The notes under the pieces are model-generated. The model was not told the origin of the DNA and searched no databases. It saw nothing but the letters and a program-made list of their open reading frames with translations. Below are positions 1 to 9,045 of a stretch of DNA of 64,000 bases, in pieces; within the stretch, counting starts at the first letter, position 1, and every line of letters begins with the position of its first letter. Both the position numbers and the translations under genes were made by a program. This DNA is from Mangrovivirga halotolerans (GTDB lineage: Bacteria > Bacteroidota > Bacteroidia > Cytophagales > Cyclobacteriaceae): positions 1 to 64,000 of the forward strand of contig NZ_JAPFQN010000011.1 of NCBI RefSeq assembly GCF_026241165.1. The letters run 5' to 3'.

Positions 1-150
1 GGTGTAAGCTATTAAGTAGAGTATTTGCCGTTATTAATAGACAAACACCCTACATAAATACCTTTAAATTCGCGGCATAAATAATTAAGAAATTACTTTA
101 CTTTTATCATAGAATGCGCTAAACAAGGACGATTATAATTTGTCATAAAA

Positions 151-177
151 CAAAAAAGGCGACCATTTGGCCGCCTT
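151..177 (-). terminator. Rho-independent terminator of the histone-like gene
   Basis: Two 10-base arms (156-165 and 168-177) form a GC-rich stem that is fully paired on the minus-strand RNA, where the one mismatch becomes a G-U wobble. A run of six A on the plus strand becomes the U tract on the minus strand. It lies about 25 bases past the stop codon of the minus-strand gene ending at 202. Confidence 0.75.
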
Positions 178-201
178 ATATCTTTGAATGCATCAAAACG
201 A

Positions 202-378
202 TTACGCTTTGTTTTTGATGTCCTGAACTTCTACTCTAATTTCCTGAGCTAAATTCTTTAATTCCTGCATTCCTTTTCTAACTCTAGTTCCAGCAGCCTG
301 ATTGCTTTTGTCATAGAATTTTTCAAAGTCTCCTTCTAACGATTGAACCAAGTCTAAAAGTTGCTCGTATCTTTTCAT
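202..378 (-). CDS. Histone H1-like nucleoid protein (Hc1-like, 58 aa)
   Basis: A 58-residue lysine- and glutamate-rich protein beginning MKRYEQLLDLVQSLEGDF and ending with a basic KNKA tail. The central segment DKSNQAAGTRVRKGMQEL, followed by LAQEIR, matches the small histone H1-like family (Hc1-type) that I recall as widespread in Bacteroidota. These are short helical basic proteins thought to bind DNA and compact the nucleoid; the DNA-binding role is inferred from the family, not shown here. It is monocistronic, with a good terminator downstream. No signal peptide or membrane segment is present. The ATG at 378 is the only sensible start in frame. Confidence 0.85.
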   Translation of the reverse strand: MKRYEQLLDLVQSLEGDFEKFYDKSNQAAGTRVRKGMQELKNLAQEIRVEVQDIKNKA

Positions 379-483
379 TTTCTTTTGTTTAAGGTTGTTG
401 ATAAAACAATTAATTAATGATTTACAGTGGGCAATATAGCTGAATTCTGCCTGAAATCAAGGAAAAAGCCGTTTTTTTTAAAA

Positions 484-1734
484 TTAAGAATTAAACTCGG
501 CAAATTCTTTGATTTGATGGTACTCTCCGGAGTCTATTTTGGATTTTACCGCTTCGAAAGCAGCAATAGTTTTCTCCACATCTTCCAGCGTATGTGCTGC
601 TGTAGGGATGATCCTAAGCATTATCACATCTTTTGGAACTACCGGATATACTACCACAGAGCAGAAAATTCTAAAATTCTCTCTCATGTCATGAGTTAAT
701 CCTGTAGCGTCAGGCAATCCACCTTTAAGTATTACAGGAGTAACTGGTGACTGAGTAGTACCTATATTGAACCCTCTCTCTTTAAGACCACCTTGCAATG
801 CATCAACGATCTTCCAGAGATTTTCTTTTAATTCTGGTCTTGTTCTTAACAATTCAAGTCTTTTCTTTGCTCCGATTACCAATGGCATTGGTAATGATTT
901 AGCAAAAATCTGAGATCTTGTGTTATATCTTAAAAAGTTAATTATGTCTTTATTACCAGCTACGAAAGCACCGATACTCGCCATTGATTTAGCGAAAGTT
1001 GAGAAATAAAGGTCGATTTCATCCTGAACACCCATCATCTCTCCTACTCCGGCACCTGTCTCACCCATTGTACCAAAACCATGGGCATCATCAACAAATA
1101 GTCTGAATTCGTATTTCTTTTTAAGATCTGCAATTTCCTTTAACGCACCACAGTTTCCTGACATTCCGAAAACACCCTCAGTAATAACAAGGATACCTCC
1201 TCCGGTTTCATTCACTAATTTAGTAGCACGGGTAAGTTGAGTCTCAAGACTCTCCATATCATTGTGCTTGTAAACAAATCGTTTACCCATATGAAGACGA
1301 ACACCATCTAAAATACAAGCATGGCTTTCCGCATCATATACGATAACATCTTTTCTATCTACAACAGCATCAATAATTGATAATACACCCTGGTATCCGA
1401 AGTTTAACAACATTACAGATTCTTTCTTGATGAAATCAGCAAGTTGTTCTTCTAGTTCTTCGTGGTGTTTAGTATTTCCTGACATCATTCGGGCTCCCAT
1501 TGGATAAGCAAGGCCCCACTCCTGAGCTGCTTCAGCATCAGCTTTTCGTACTTCAGGATGGTTAGCAAGACCGAGGTAGTTATTCAAACTCCAGGTCAAA
1601 ACTTCTTTACCCTGAAAGCGCATACGTGGCGCAATCTCTCCTTCCAATTTTGGGAACATATAGTATCCCTCACTTCTCTGCGAGTGCCTTCCTAGAGGCC
1701 CCATATCAGCCAGTAATTTTTCAAATAGATCCAC
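484..1734 (-). CDS. Alpha-oxoamine synthase (serine palmitoyltransferase / cysteate acyltransferase type)
   Basis: PLP-dependent fold type I enzyme of 416 aa in the family of serine palmitoyltransferase, 8-amino-7-oxononanoate synthase and KBL. Visible hallmarks are a cofactor-stacking His138 (AESHAC), the VDDAHGFG motif at 214-221 with its PLP-binding Asp, and the Schiff-base lysine Lys249 in STFAKSMA. Such enzymes condense an amino acid with an acyl thioester, with loss of CO2. In Bacteroidota the family makes the base of sphingolipids (from serine) or of sulfonolipids (from cysteate), and sequence inspection alone cannot decide the substrate. It is monocistronic with a near-ideal promoter upstream. 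A role in threonine breakdown (KBL) is less likely because no threonine dehydrogenase is adjacent. Confidence 0.85.
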   Translation of the reverse strand: MDLFEKLLADMGPLGRHSQRSEGYYMFPKLEGEIAPRMRFQGKEVLTWSLNNYLGLANHPEVRKADAEAAQEWGLAYPMGARMMSGNTKHHEELEEQLADFIKKESVMLLNFGYQGVLSIIDAVVDRKDVIVYDAESHACILDGVRLHMGKRFVYKHNDMESLETQLTRATKLVNETGGGILVITEGVFGMSGNCGALKEIADLKKKYEFRLFVDDAHGFGTMGETGAGVGEMMGVQDEIDLYFSTFAKSMASIGAFVAGNKDIINFLRYNTRSQIFAKSLPMPLVIGAKKRLELLRTRPELKENLWKIVDALQGGLKERGFNIGTTQSPVTPVILKGGLPDATGLTHDMRENFRIFCSVVVYPVVPKDVIMLRIIPTAAHTLEDVEKTIAAFEAVKSKIDSGEYHQIKEFAEFNS

Positions 1735-1767
1735 AGCTATTTATATTTAGATTGTCAAATCAAGCTT

Positions 1768-1797
1768 CAAAATTAGTAAAACACATCCGTAAACCAA
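1768..1797 (-). promoter_or_regulatory. Bacteroidota-type promoter (TTG-N19-TAnnTTTG)
   Basis: On the minus strand TTG (1797-1795) is followed by exactly 19 bases and then TAATTTTG (1775-1768). This matches both elements and the spacing of the Bacteroidota primary sigma consensus. It drives the alpha-oxoamine synthase gene starting at 1734, with a predicted leader of roughly 25 bases. Confidence 0.75.
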
Positions 1798-1960
1798 AAA
1801 TTGACCCCATATTTTAGTGCTTTTGGGGATAGATTAACAAAATTTCGTTAATTAGCATATGCTTTACTAAAAGCCATTTTAATTTACTTTATAACCCTAA
1901 ACCTTAACGGTATTCTTGAATTAGGGTTGTTATTAAACATATTGACCCAGTTACATCTGT

Positions 1961-3466
1961 ATGAAAAAGATAAATAAAGTACTAATTGCAAATCGCGGGG
2001 AAATCGCCCTGAGAATTATCCGTTCTCTTAAGGAAATTGATGTTAAAACAGTAGCTATTTATTCTGAAGCCGACAGAAAGGCGCTTCACGTAAGAGAAGC
2101 TGATGAAGCAGTTTTACTTGGGCCTCCGCCATCCAATCAGTCTTATTTATTAGGAGATAAGATCATCGAAGTTTGTAAAGACCTTAATGTTGACGCAATA
2201 CATCCGGGTTATGGTTTCCTTTCTGAAAATGCCAATTTCGCAAGAAAAGTCAATAGCGCGGGAATTATATTTATCGGCCCGTCACCGGAATCTATAGAGG
2301 TAATGGGTGATAAGATCTCTGCAAAAAATGCAGTAACAAAATTTGACATCCCGTTGGTTCCCGGTACAAAAGATGCAATTACGGATGTGGATGAAGCCAA
2401 GAAAAAGGCTGAAGACATAGGCTACCCTATCCTTATTAAAGCCAGTGCCGGTGGTGGTGGTAAAGGAATGAGGATCGTTGAGTCTGCTGATGATTTTGAA
2501 TCTCAAATGAAACTTGCAGTTAGCGAAGCTACTTCTGCTTTTGGGGATGGCTCGGTATTTATTGAAAAATTCATCACCTCTCCAAGACATATAGAAATTC
2601 AGATTCTTGGTGACACACATGGAAATATTGTCCACCTGTTCGAGCGTGAATGTTCGATACAGCGAAGACATCAAAAAGTTATTGAAGAAGCACCTTCTGC
2701 AGTACTCACCCCTGAAATAAGAGAAAAAATGGGCCAGGCAGCCATAGGAGTTGCCAAAGCATGTAATTATTTCGGAGCCGGAACTGTAGAATTCATTGTT
2801 GACGATAAATTAAATTTCTATTTCCTTGAAATGAACACTCGGCTGCAAGTAGAGCACCCGGTTACAGAAATGATCACTGGAATTGACCTGGTAAAAGAAC
2901 AGGTGAGAATAGCTGAAGGTAACGAACTTCCATTTAAACAGGAAGACCTTTCTATCAACGGACATTCTCTTGAAGTAAGGGTGTATGCTGAGGATCCAAA
3001 AAATAACTTCCTCCCTGATATTGGTAAACTAAAATCATACAGAAGACCTCAGGGCCCGGGAGTTCGTGTAGATGACGGGTTTGAAGAAGGTATGGATATT
3101 CCGATCTATTATGACCCGATGATAGCAAAACTGGTCACCCACGCTGCCGACAGAGAGAAAGCCATTGAACGTATGATCAGGGCTATAGATGAATACAATA
3201 TAACAGGTATTGAAACCACTCTTGGATTCTGTAAATACGTACTCAAACACGAAGCTTTCACATCGGGAAATTTTGACACCAAATTTATTGACAATCATTA
3301 TACCCCTGATGTTCTTGAAAGTAAATTGACTGAAGAAGAGATCGAACTTGCGTCTGCTTTTGCTGCGCAGATAATGAATGAAAATAAAAAGAAATCGACT
3401 GAACAAACAGCCAGCCAAAACGGAAATGCGGTCAGTCCCTGGAGAAAAAGAAACAGACAATTTTAA
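1961..3466 (+). CDS. accC: Biotin carboxylase subunit of an acyl-CoA carboxylase
   Basis: Biotin carboxylase (501 aa): ATP-dependent carboxylation of biotin on a carrier protein, the first half-reaction of acetyl- or acyl-CoA carboxylase. Seen are the N-terminal KVLIANRGEIALR segment, the ATP-grasp glycine loop GGGGKGM at 164-170, ECSIQRRHQKVIEEAPS with its catalytic residues, and EMNTRLQVEHPVTE with the conserved arginine. It is about 50 residues longer than the E. coli enzyme; the excess is a polar C-terminal tail of low complexity. No biotin carrier (accB) or carboxyltransferase gene is adjacent, so partners must be encoded elsewhere. The stop overlaps the start of the next gene in TAATG, so the two are probably translationally coupled. 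Confidence 0.93.
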   Translation: MKKINKVLIANRGEIALRIIRSLKEIDVKTVAIYSEADRKALHVREADEAVLLGPPPSNQSYLLGDKIIEVCKDLNVDAIHPGYGFLSENANFARKVNSAGIIFIGPSPESIEVMGDKISAKNAVTKFDIPLVPGTKDAITDVDEAKKKAEDIGYPILIKASAGGGGKGMRIVESADDFESQMKLAVSEATSAFGDGSVFIEKFITSPRHIEIQILGDTHGNIVHLFERECSIQRRHQKVIEEAPSAVLTPEIREKMGQAAIGVAKACNYFGAGTVEFIVDDKLNFYFLEMNTRLQVEHPVTEMITGIDLVKEQVRIAEGNELPFKQEDLSINGHSLEVRVYAEDPKNNFLPDIGKLKSYRRPQGPGVRVDDGFEEGMDIPIYYDPMIAKLVTHAADREKAIERMIRAIDEYNITGIETTLGFCKYVLKHEAFTSGNFDTKFIDNHYTPDVLESKLTEEEIELASAFAAQIMNENKKKSTEQTASQNGNAVSPWRKRNRQF

Positions 3467-4788
3467 TGGCAGACATACTTCCTATCCGTGCCTGGAGATA
3501 CAATGAAGCAAAGACTGCTGATCTTGAGGAATTAAGTGCTCCTTTGTTCGATGTTGTATCCAAAGCACAGAGAGAACAGCTATATAAAAATCCTTACAAT
3601 AGTATTCACCTTTCCGTTCCTTTAGGTCCGGACCCTGCTGGTAATGCTTTTAAAAAGCTGAATGAGTGGAAAGCAGAAGAAGTGATCAAACTGGACACTG
3701 TTCCTGGAATTTATGTTTATTATCAGTATTTCAAACTCCACGGAGAAAATAAGGAATATGTCAGAAAAGGCTTTATCTGTAACATCAGGATCTATGACTG
3801 GGATGATAAAGAAAATATCAATAGCCCCGATGCCATTTTGAGGCATGAAAATACTATTCCTGATGCTGTGAATGACAGGATCGAATTACTGGAAGCCACA
3901 GAAATCCAGGCCAGCCCTACACATGGATTATACTCAGATAAAGAATATCAATTGGAAGAATATATGGATGAAGCTATCCAGCATCCAATTGCTGAAACTG
4001 AAGATTACCAGGGAGTAAGAGATGTGCTTGGGGTGATCCACGATTATGAGATCATTAAAAAATTTGTGGAAGTTTTAAAAACCAGGGCAGTTATCCTGGC
4101 TGATGGTCATCATAGGTATGAGGGTGCTTTATCTTACTATAAAAAGAAAAAAGCTGAAAACCCAAACCATGATGGTAGTGAACCATATAATTTCCATATG
4201 ATGTATCTGACTAATATAGAGTCGGACGACTTAAGGATACTCCCAACACATCGTTTAATCAGTGGTTTACAGAACTTCAATAAAGAAGAGATCCTGGAAA
4301 AAGCGGCCGAATGGTTTATCATCAAACCGATAGATAATGCTTTTGATGTCGGAGAGGTGATACTTGGTAAACCCTGGGCATTTGGTCTGGTATTTAAGGA
4401 TCAGACCGTTAAAATCAGGCTAAAACCTGAAATGATCGATAAAATTGCATGGAAATTCCCGGATGTGGTAAAAAAACTTGATCTAACTGTTCTGCATTAC
4501 TTCTTTATTGAAAAAGTTCTCGGTATTCCGGGAAAGGATCAAAGAAAAAGTCCAAATATCACTTTTGAAAGAAATTTCACTTCCTGTATTAATTCTGTCA
4601 TTACAGGAGAAGCTCAATGTGCATTAATCACCCAGGAACTTTCCGTTGATGATGTTAAAAAAGTATGCTACAGTGGTTACACGCTCCCTCAAAAATCAAC
4701 ATATTTTTATCCTAAAACAGTAAGTGGTTTTTTATTCGGATCATTAAAAGAAGATGAATTTTACACGACCCCTCGTATTAGCTTCTAG
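3466..4788 (+). CDS. DUF1015 family protein
   Basis: A 440-residue cytosolic protein that begins MADILPIRAWRYNE and contains LADGHHRYEGAL near 210 and LPTHRLI, segments typical of DUF1015 (sometimes called SpoU-associated). The biochemical role is unknown. In several phyla it occurs near serine or central metabolism genes; here it sits between accC, with a one-base overlap, and maf, whose start lies inside this reading frame. This tight packing indicates one transcript. There is no signal peptide or membrane segment. Confidence 0.85.
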   Translation: MADILPIRAWRYNEAKTADLEELSAPLFDVVSKAQREQLYKNPYNSIHLSVPLGPDPAGNAFKKLNEWKAEEVIKLDTVPGIYVYYQYFKLHGENKEYVRKGFICNIRIYDWDDKENINSPDAILRHENTIPDAVNDRIELLEATEIQASPTHGLYSDKEYQLEEYMDEAIQHPIAETEDYQGVRDVLGVIHDYEIIKKFVEVLKTRAVILADGHHRYEGALSYYKKKKAENPNHDGSEPYNFHMMYLTNIESDDLRILPTHRLISGLQNFNKEEILEKAAEWFIIKPIDNAFDVGEVILGKPWAFGLVFKDQTVKIRLKPEMIDKIAWKFPDVVKKLDLTVLHYFFIEKVLGIPGKDQRKSPNITFERNFTSCINSVITGEAQCALITQELSVDDVKKVCYSGYTLPQKSTYFYPKTVSGFLFGSLKEDEFYTTPRISF

Positions 4789-5323
4789 ATCACCCAGGAG
4801 AAAACAACTCATTGAAGATCTCGGCCTTAATGTGACTATCAGGCCAACAGATATCGATGAGTCATATCCTTCTGACCTGGATCCGTTTCTGGTACCTGAG
4901 TTTCTGGCCAATAAAAAGGCTGATGCTATCTCAAAGATCAATGATGAAGAAATTGTTCTTACAGGAGATACGGTAGTGATACTGGAAGGACAAATACTGG
5001 AGAAACCAGTTGACAAAAAGCAGGCATTTGAAATGCTTGAGATGCTCTCAGGAAAAAAACATTATGTGGTAAGCGGCATTTGTTTAAAGGATAAATCAAA
5101 AAGAACTTCTGCATCTTCGGTCACTACAGTCTGGTTCAAAGATTTATCAGATGATGAAATCCACTATTATATCGATCATTATAAACCGTTTGATAAGGCA
5201 GGTGCTTATGGTATTCAGGAATGGATTGGGATGGTTGGTGTAGAAAAAATAGAAGGTAGTTATTTCAATGTTGTAGGATTTCCTGTTCATCTTATTTACG
5301 AAATGCTTAGCGAATTCGAATAA
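4754..5323 (+). CDS. maf: Maf-family nucleoside triphosphate pyrophosphatase
   Basis: A 189-residue Maf protein. LASRSPRRKQLIEDLG at residues 9-24 is the family's N-terminal nucleotide-binding motif and LTGDTVV (Asp72) carries the catalytic acid. The family hydrolyses dTTP, UTP and modified nucleotides to monophosphates (house-cleaning) and has been linked to septum formation. The start is fixed by the motif, so the first 35 bases truly overlap the 3' end of the DUF1015 gene in another frame. It is the last gene of the accC-DUF1015-maf unit and converges on the efflux operon. Confidence 0.93.
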   Translation: MNFTRPLVLASRSPRRKQLIEDLGLNVTIRPTDIDESYPSDLDPFLVPEFLANKKADAISKINDEEIVLTGDTVVILEGQILEKPVDKKQAFEMLEMLSGKKHYVVSGICLKDKSKRTSASSVTTVWFKDLSDDEIHYYIDHYKPFDKAGAYGIQEWIGMVGVEKIEGSYFNVVGFPVHLIYEMLSEFE

Positions 5324-5352
5324 AATAAGATTAGTAAGAACTAGACAAAGTA

Positions 5353-5390
5353 AAAAAAGCCTTACGAAAATGTTCGCAAGGCTCTCAAAA
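5353..5390 (-). terminator. Terminator of the efflux operon
   Basis: Arms around AGCCTT/AAGGCT extended by CGAA/TTCG form an 11-bp stem that is fully paired on the minus-strand RNA, with a G-U wobble at the single mismatch. A seven-base A run on the plus strand becomes the U tract. It lies just past the stop of the minus-strand adaptor gene. Confidence 0.75.
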
Positions 5391-5415
5391 GATGATCAAT
5401 CTTTAAGTCTATCAA

Positions 5416-6798
5416 TTATTCATTCACCTTTGCTAAATTTTGGTCATTTTCTCCATTTTCATCACTTGCTGCTACTAAATCCCCATCTTCAAGGTTTTTA
5501 GATACAGCGATAAATGGACCACTCACTACTTTTTCGCCTTTTTTCAAGCCTTCAGTCACCTGAATAAATTCAAAGTCACTAATTCCTGTTTCAACCTTAC
5601 GCTTTGAAACCTCATTGGTTGTTTCATCATATACAAATACGATCTCTTCAATCTTTTTAGGCTTATCTTCAGCTTTTTCTTCTTTCTCCTTATCTCCTTT
5701 TTCCTTTTCCTTGCCATACTTTGGCTTATCACTTCGAGTAGTAACTGCGGCAATAGGAATGCTTAACGCATCTTCCACAGTTTCTGTGATGATTTCGACA
5801 GAAGCGGTCATCCCTGGTCTGAAAGGAGATAATCCTTCAGCTTCTACCGGAAGGTCATCATAAGATTCATTTAGAATTAAAATCCTTACCTCAAATTCAG
5901 TAACAGCATCTGCACTCACTTTTTCCTTGGCAGTATTAGCAATTTGAGTTACTAAACCTTCAAAGGTTCTTTCAAGGTGAGAATATGCATCAACTTCTAT
6001 CTCAACAGTATCATTTTTAGAAATCCTTATAATATCATTTTCATTAACATCTACCCTGACTTCCATATTATTCAGGTTGGCAAGGATCATCATCTCAGTA
6101 CCCGCCATTTGATTAGTACCAACAACTGTTTCGCCTTCTTCTACACTGAGTTTAGAAATCGTACCATCTTGTGGTGCATAGATCTGTGTCAGGCTAAGGT
6201 TTTCTTTAGCATCACTAACTGAAGCCTGGAAACTTGCAACATTATAACGGGCAGCCTCTACATTTTTCTTTGCAGCCTCATAATCTTGCACAGCAGCCTG
6301 GTAGCTATTCTCTGCATTTTGCCATTCTGCTTCTGAAATCACCTGCTGGTCATACAGTTTTTTATTTCTTTCATAATCCTGCTTTGCACGGTCAAGATTA
6401 GCCTTAGCTTTGATCATATTTGATTCCGAAGCTTTAAGAGCTGCTCTTTGCTGATTAAGATTCGCTACTGTACGGTTTAAAGCTAATTCAAAATTATCTC
6501 GTCGTAATTCGGCGAGGAGATCTCCTTTTTTTACCTTTTGACCTTCTACTACATGAAGATTAATAATCTCTCCGGAAACTTCCGGGCTGATTTTTATTTC
6601 AGTAACAGGTTGAACCACCCCAGTAGCTCCTACTCGTTGAGTGATAGTTCTTTGTTCAGCTTCTGAAACCTCTACCTTTTCCGCATCTGGTCCGCCGATG
6701 ACATTTAACTTCTTCAGGAGAAAAACTACTCCTACGACGACAACCAGTAGTATCAGTAACCGGATGATCAGGGTTTTGTTGTTAGTGCGCTTTGCCAT
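5416..6798 (-). CDS. Efflux periplasmic adaptor (HlyD/MacA-type membrane fusion protein)
   Basis: A 460-residue membrane fusion protein. Residues 9-27 form one hydrophobic anchor near the N terminus. A biotinyl-lipoyl half motif (VVEGQKVKKGDLLAEL, about 78-93) is followed by a long alanine-rich helical hairpin (about 100-210) and the second lipoyl half (IYAPQDGTISKLSVEEGE). Beta-barrel and membrane-proximal parts follow. The architecture links an inner-membrane pump to TolC. A lysine/glutamate-rich low-complexity insert of about 25 residues near 360-385 is unusual. It lies 5 bases downstream of the TolC gene, but no ABC or RND permease follows, so its pump must lie elsewhere. Confidence 0.9.
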   Translation of the reverse strand: MAKRTNNKTLIIRLLILLVVVVGVVFLLKKLNVIGGPDAEKVEVSEAEQRTITQRVGATGVVQPVTEIKISPEVSGEIINLHVVEGQKVKKGDLLAELRRDNFELALNRTVANLNQQRAALKASESNMIKAKANLDRAKQDYERNKKLYDQQVISEAEWQNAENSYQAAVQDYEAAKKNVEAARYNVASFQASVSDAKENLSLTQIYAPQDGTISKLSVEEGETVVGTNQMAGTEMMILANLNNMEVRVDVNENDIIRISKNDTVEIEVDAYSHLERTFEGLVTQIANTAKEKVSADAVTEFEVRILILNESYDDLPVEAEGLSPFRPGMTASVEIITETVEDALSIPIAAVTTRSDKPKYGKEKEKGDKEKEEKAEDKPKKIEEIVFVYDETTNEVSKRKVETGISDFEFIQVTEGLKKGEKVVSGPFIAVSKNLEDGDLVAASDENGENDQNLAKVNE

Positions 6799-6803
6799 AT
6801 CTA

Positions 6804-8144
6804 TTAAAGTTCAATCCTTTTACCCTGGTAATAATCCAGGACTTTCAATTTAAAAATGTAGTCGTATTTATTTCTTGTCAGGTCATTTTGAGCCTGAACG
6901 TAATTACTTTGTGCGATTGCAAGATCTACAGCATTGATAGCTCCTGCAGCTGCCTGGTTTTGTGCCATTCTATATGCTTCTTCAGCAGCTGCTCTGGCTT
7001 TCTCCGCTGCATCATAAGCTAATCTGGCTGCAGTAACATCATTTGATGCCTGCTCGATTTCCTGCCTGATTCTCAATTGTTCTTTCTGATAATTCAGCTC
7101 AGCCCGATCTTTGTTAATCTTTGATCGCTGAATATTAAATCTTGTATCCCAATTACTAAAAATTGGAATATTAATACTTGCTCTTACAGAATAATTTCTA
7201 AACTCTTCAAACTGTCTGCCGAAATCGTACTCAGGAAATTGATCCTGGAAGCTACTAGAGAAATTTGTCCCATAATTCGCACTTAAGCTTAAGGTTGGAT
7301 GTAAACCTCCACGGGCAATTTTCAAACCATAATCAGCAGATTCTAAAGATAACTCTGCAGATCTAAGGTCTGGCAAGCTATCCACAGCAGCCTGATAGAT
7401 TTCATTTTTATTTACCACTGTTGTTTGATATTCTTCAGCATCCAACTCAGGTACAGCAATATCAAATGGCACATCACTTTCTATTCTTAAGGCCTGTTTA
7501 AGTAATAGTTTACTGTATTGCAGATCATTTCTGGCCTGAATCAATTGAAGTTCATTCGAAGCAACCTGGGAAGCCAGTTGAAGCTCTTCAGATTTAGCCA
7601 CAGAACCTACCTCAACCATCCTCTTGGTTCTTTCATACTGTTGTTGAGAACTTTCCAGAACAATTTCTGCAGATTCTACTAACTCTTTATTGAAAATTAC
7701 ATTTAAGAATAGGTTTGCCACATTTAAGCTTAATTCATTCTTAGCTCTGGTATAATCATACTCACTGATATTTCGTTCAACCTTACTTTGCTGCAATCCC
7801 CTCATAGTACGCAACCCGGAATAAACTATCCATCTTGCATTTGCACTTACTCCTGCAGTATTAAGTTGGTTTGTTGTGAATTCGTTTGTTGTCGGGTCAA
7901 TAGAACGCCCCCATTGAGAACCATAACTACCACCAACACTTAATGAAGGTAAGTTATCATACCATACATTTTTAACCGATGCTTCTGACTCATCAATACT
8001 TAGTCTGGATATCTGAACATCTATATTATTTTGAATGGCGAATTCAATGCATTCTTCTAATGTCCATACTGTATCAGATTGGGTTTGAGCCTTAACCATC
8101 ACAGTTAAAGAAAATAAAAATAACAGGGTAAGTATCCTTTTCAT
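6804..8144 (-). CDS. TolC-family outer membrane efflux channel
   Basis: A 446-residue protein with a cleavable signal peptide (MKRILTLLFLFSLTVMVKAQ), the motif WTLEECIEFAIQNN typical of Bacteroidota TolC homologues, and two repeats of long helices rich in Ala, Gln and Glu. The C-terminal half carries AVDLAIAQSNYVQAQNDL. It would form a trimeric channel with a periplasmic tunnel that docks with the downstream adaptor. It lies 21 bases downstream of sdaAB and 5 upstream of the adaptor gene, so the three are probably cotranscribed. Confidence 0.92.
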   Translation of the reverse strand: MKRILTLLFLFSLTVMVKAQTQSDTVWTLEECIEFAIQNNIDVQISRLSIDESEASVKNVWYDNLPSLSVGGSYGSQWGRSIDPTTNEFTTNQLNTAGVSANARWIVYSGLRTMRGLQQSKVERNISEYDYTRAKNELSLNVANLFLNVIFNKELVESAEIVLESSQQQYERTKRMVEVGSVAKSEELQLASQVASNELQLIQARNDLQYSKLLLKQALRIESDVPFDIAVPELDAEEYQTTVVNKNEIYQAAVDSLPDLRSAELSLESADYGLKIARGGLHPTLSLSANYGTNFSSSFQDQFPEYDFGRQFEEFRNYSVRASINIPIFSNWDTRFNIQRSKINKDRAELNYQKEQLRIRQEIEQASNDVTAARLAYDAAEKARAAAEEAYRMAQNQAAAGAINAVDLAIAQSNYVQAQNDLTRNKYDYIFKLKVLDYYQGKRIEL

Positions 8145-8165
8145 ATTATTTAAAAGTTAACCTTA

Positions 8166-8843
8166 CTAAAGGTCGATATTTGGTATATAAACTACTTCGT
8201 GCACCCATTTCAGGTGTCTTATATATTCAATTGATATCGGATTGAGCGGTGAGTCCATTTCGATCACCATACAGGCAAGATCACTTTTACCTTTCCTTGA
8301 CACCGACATCGTTGCTATATTACATTCATCGTTAGCAAGTACATTTGAAATAAATGCTATACTACCTTTTTGATCATCATTAGTCAGGATCAGGGTATGG
8401 AGGTTTACACTGAAATTAGCACTAAAACCATTGACCTTTGAAATATTGATCAATCCTCCTCCCAGACTTTCTCCGATCACTTCTACAGTTCTGTTCTTTC
8501 TAGTCAATATAAGCTTGACAGTATTTGGGTGATAGATAGAAGCATTACCAACAGATTTGAATTTGTATTTCAGATCCTTTTCTTTAGCTATATCCAATGA
8601 CTTTTTGATTCTTTCGTCATCAGTTTTAAAATCCATTATTCCCGCCAAAATAGCTCTGTCACTTCCATGCCCTTCATATGTTCTGGCAAATGAATTATAA
8701 AATGTTATCTCTGCTTCCTCGGGCATACCTCCAAGTACTCTGTTTGCAGCACGACCAATCCGCACTACTCCTGCAGTATGTGAACTACTTGGACCGATCA
8801 TCACTGGCCCGATCATATCAAATATGCTACTACGTTCTCCCAT
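8166..8843 (-). CDS. sdaAB: L-serine ammonia-lyase, iron-sulfur-dependent, beta subunit
   Basis: A 225-residue beta subunit of the two-subunit iron-sulfur L-serine dehydratase (serine to pyruvate and ammonia). The N-terminal IGPVMIGPSSSHTAGVVRIG is the family hallmark. The C-terminal 75 residues (LHTLILTNDDQKGSIAFISNV) look like an ACT regulatory domain that senses amino acids. The alpha subunit, which carries the cluster cysteines, is not adjacent. The gene heads the minus-strand unit that continues into tolC and the adaptor, an odd functional mix that may simply be a shared promoter. Confidence 0.9.
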   Translation of the reverse strand: MGERSSIFDMIGPVMIGPSSSHTAGVVRIGRAANRVLGGMPEEAEITFYNSFARTYEGHGSDRAILAGIMDFKTDDERIKKSLDIAKEKDLKYKFKSVGNASIYHPNTVKLILTRKNRTVEVIGESLGGGLINISKVNGFSANFSVNLHTLILTNDDQKGSIAFISNVLANDECNIATMSVSRKGKSDLACMVIEMDSPLNPISIEYIRHLKWVHEVVYIPNIDL

Positions 8844-8991
8844 TTTCTTATATCAAATTTTAAAAGTAAACCTTACAATACCTTACGAATATTTATAAGT
8901 GGTTGATTTTTTATTTAAAGACCAATTAATTCAATATAGTATTGTTCGCGTGAATTTACATTAGCACTTTATTTCAAGCACATAAAATAAA

Positions 8992-9018
8992 AAAAGAGCA
9001 GTCGTTGACTGCTCTTTT
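8992..9018 (-). terminator. Terminator of the OmpA-like gene
   Basis: A perfect 12-bp inverted repeat (8992-9003 with 9007-9018) with loop GTT and a flanking A run that becomes U on the minus strand. It lies about 28 bases past the stop of the gene ending at 9046. The symmetric T run would also allow it to work on the plus strand. Confidence 0.8.
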
Positions 9019-9045
9019 AATAACTGAATACATTAAGTATCAGAC

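Noticed and set aside
1-150. Possible gene or RNA at the left edge.
   Set aside because: No frame with coding character and no stable structure recognised; the window may cut a promoter region here.
2282-2674. Long open frame opposite accC (also 3035-3460, 17067-17426 and others opposite leuS, pckA and the OtsA-OtsB gene).
   Set aside because: They are antisense shadows of clearly conserved genes, with no recognisable protein features or start signals.
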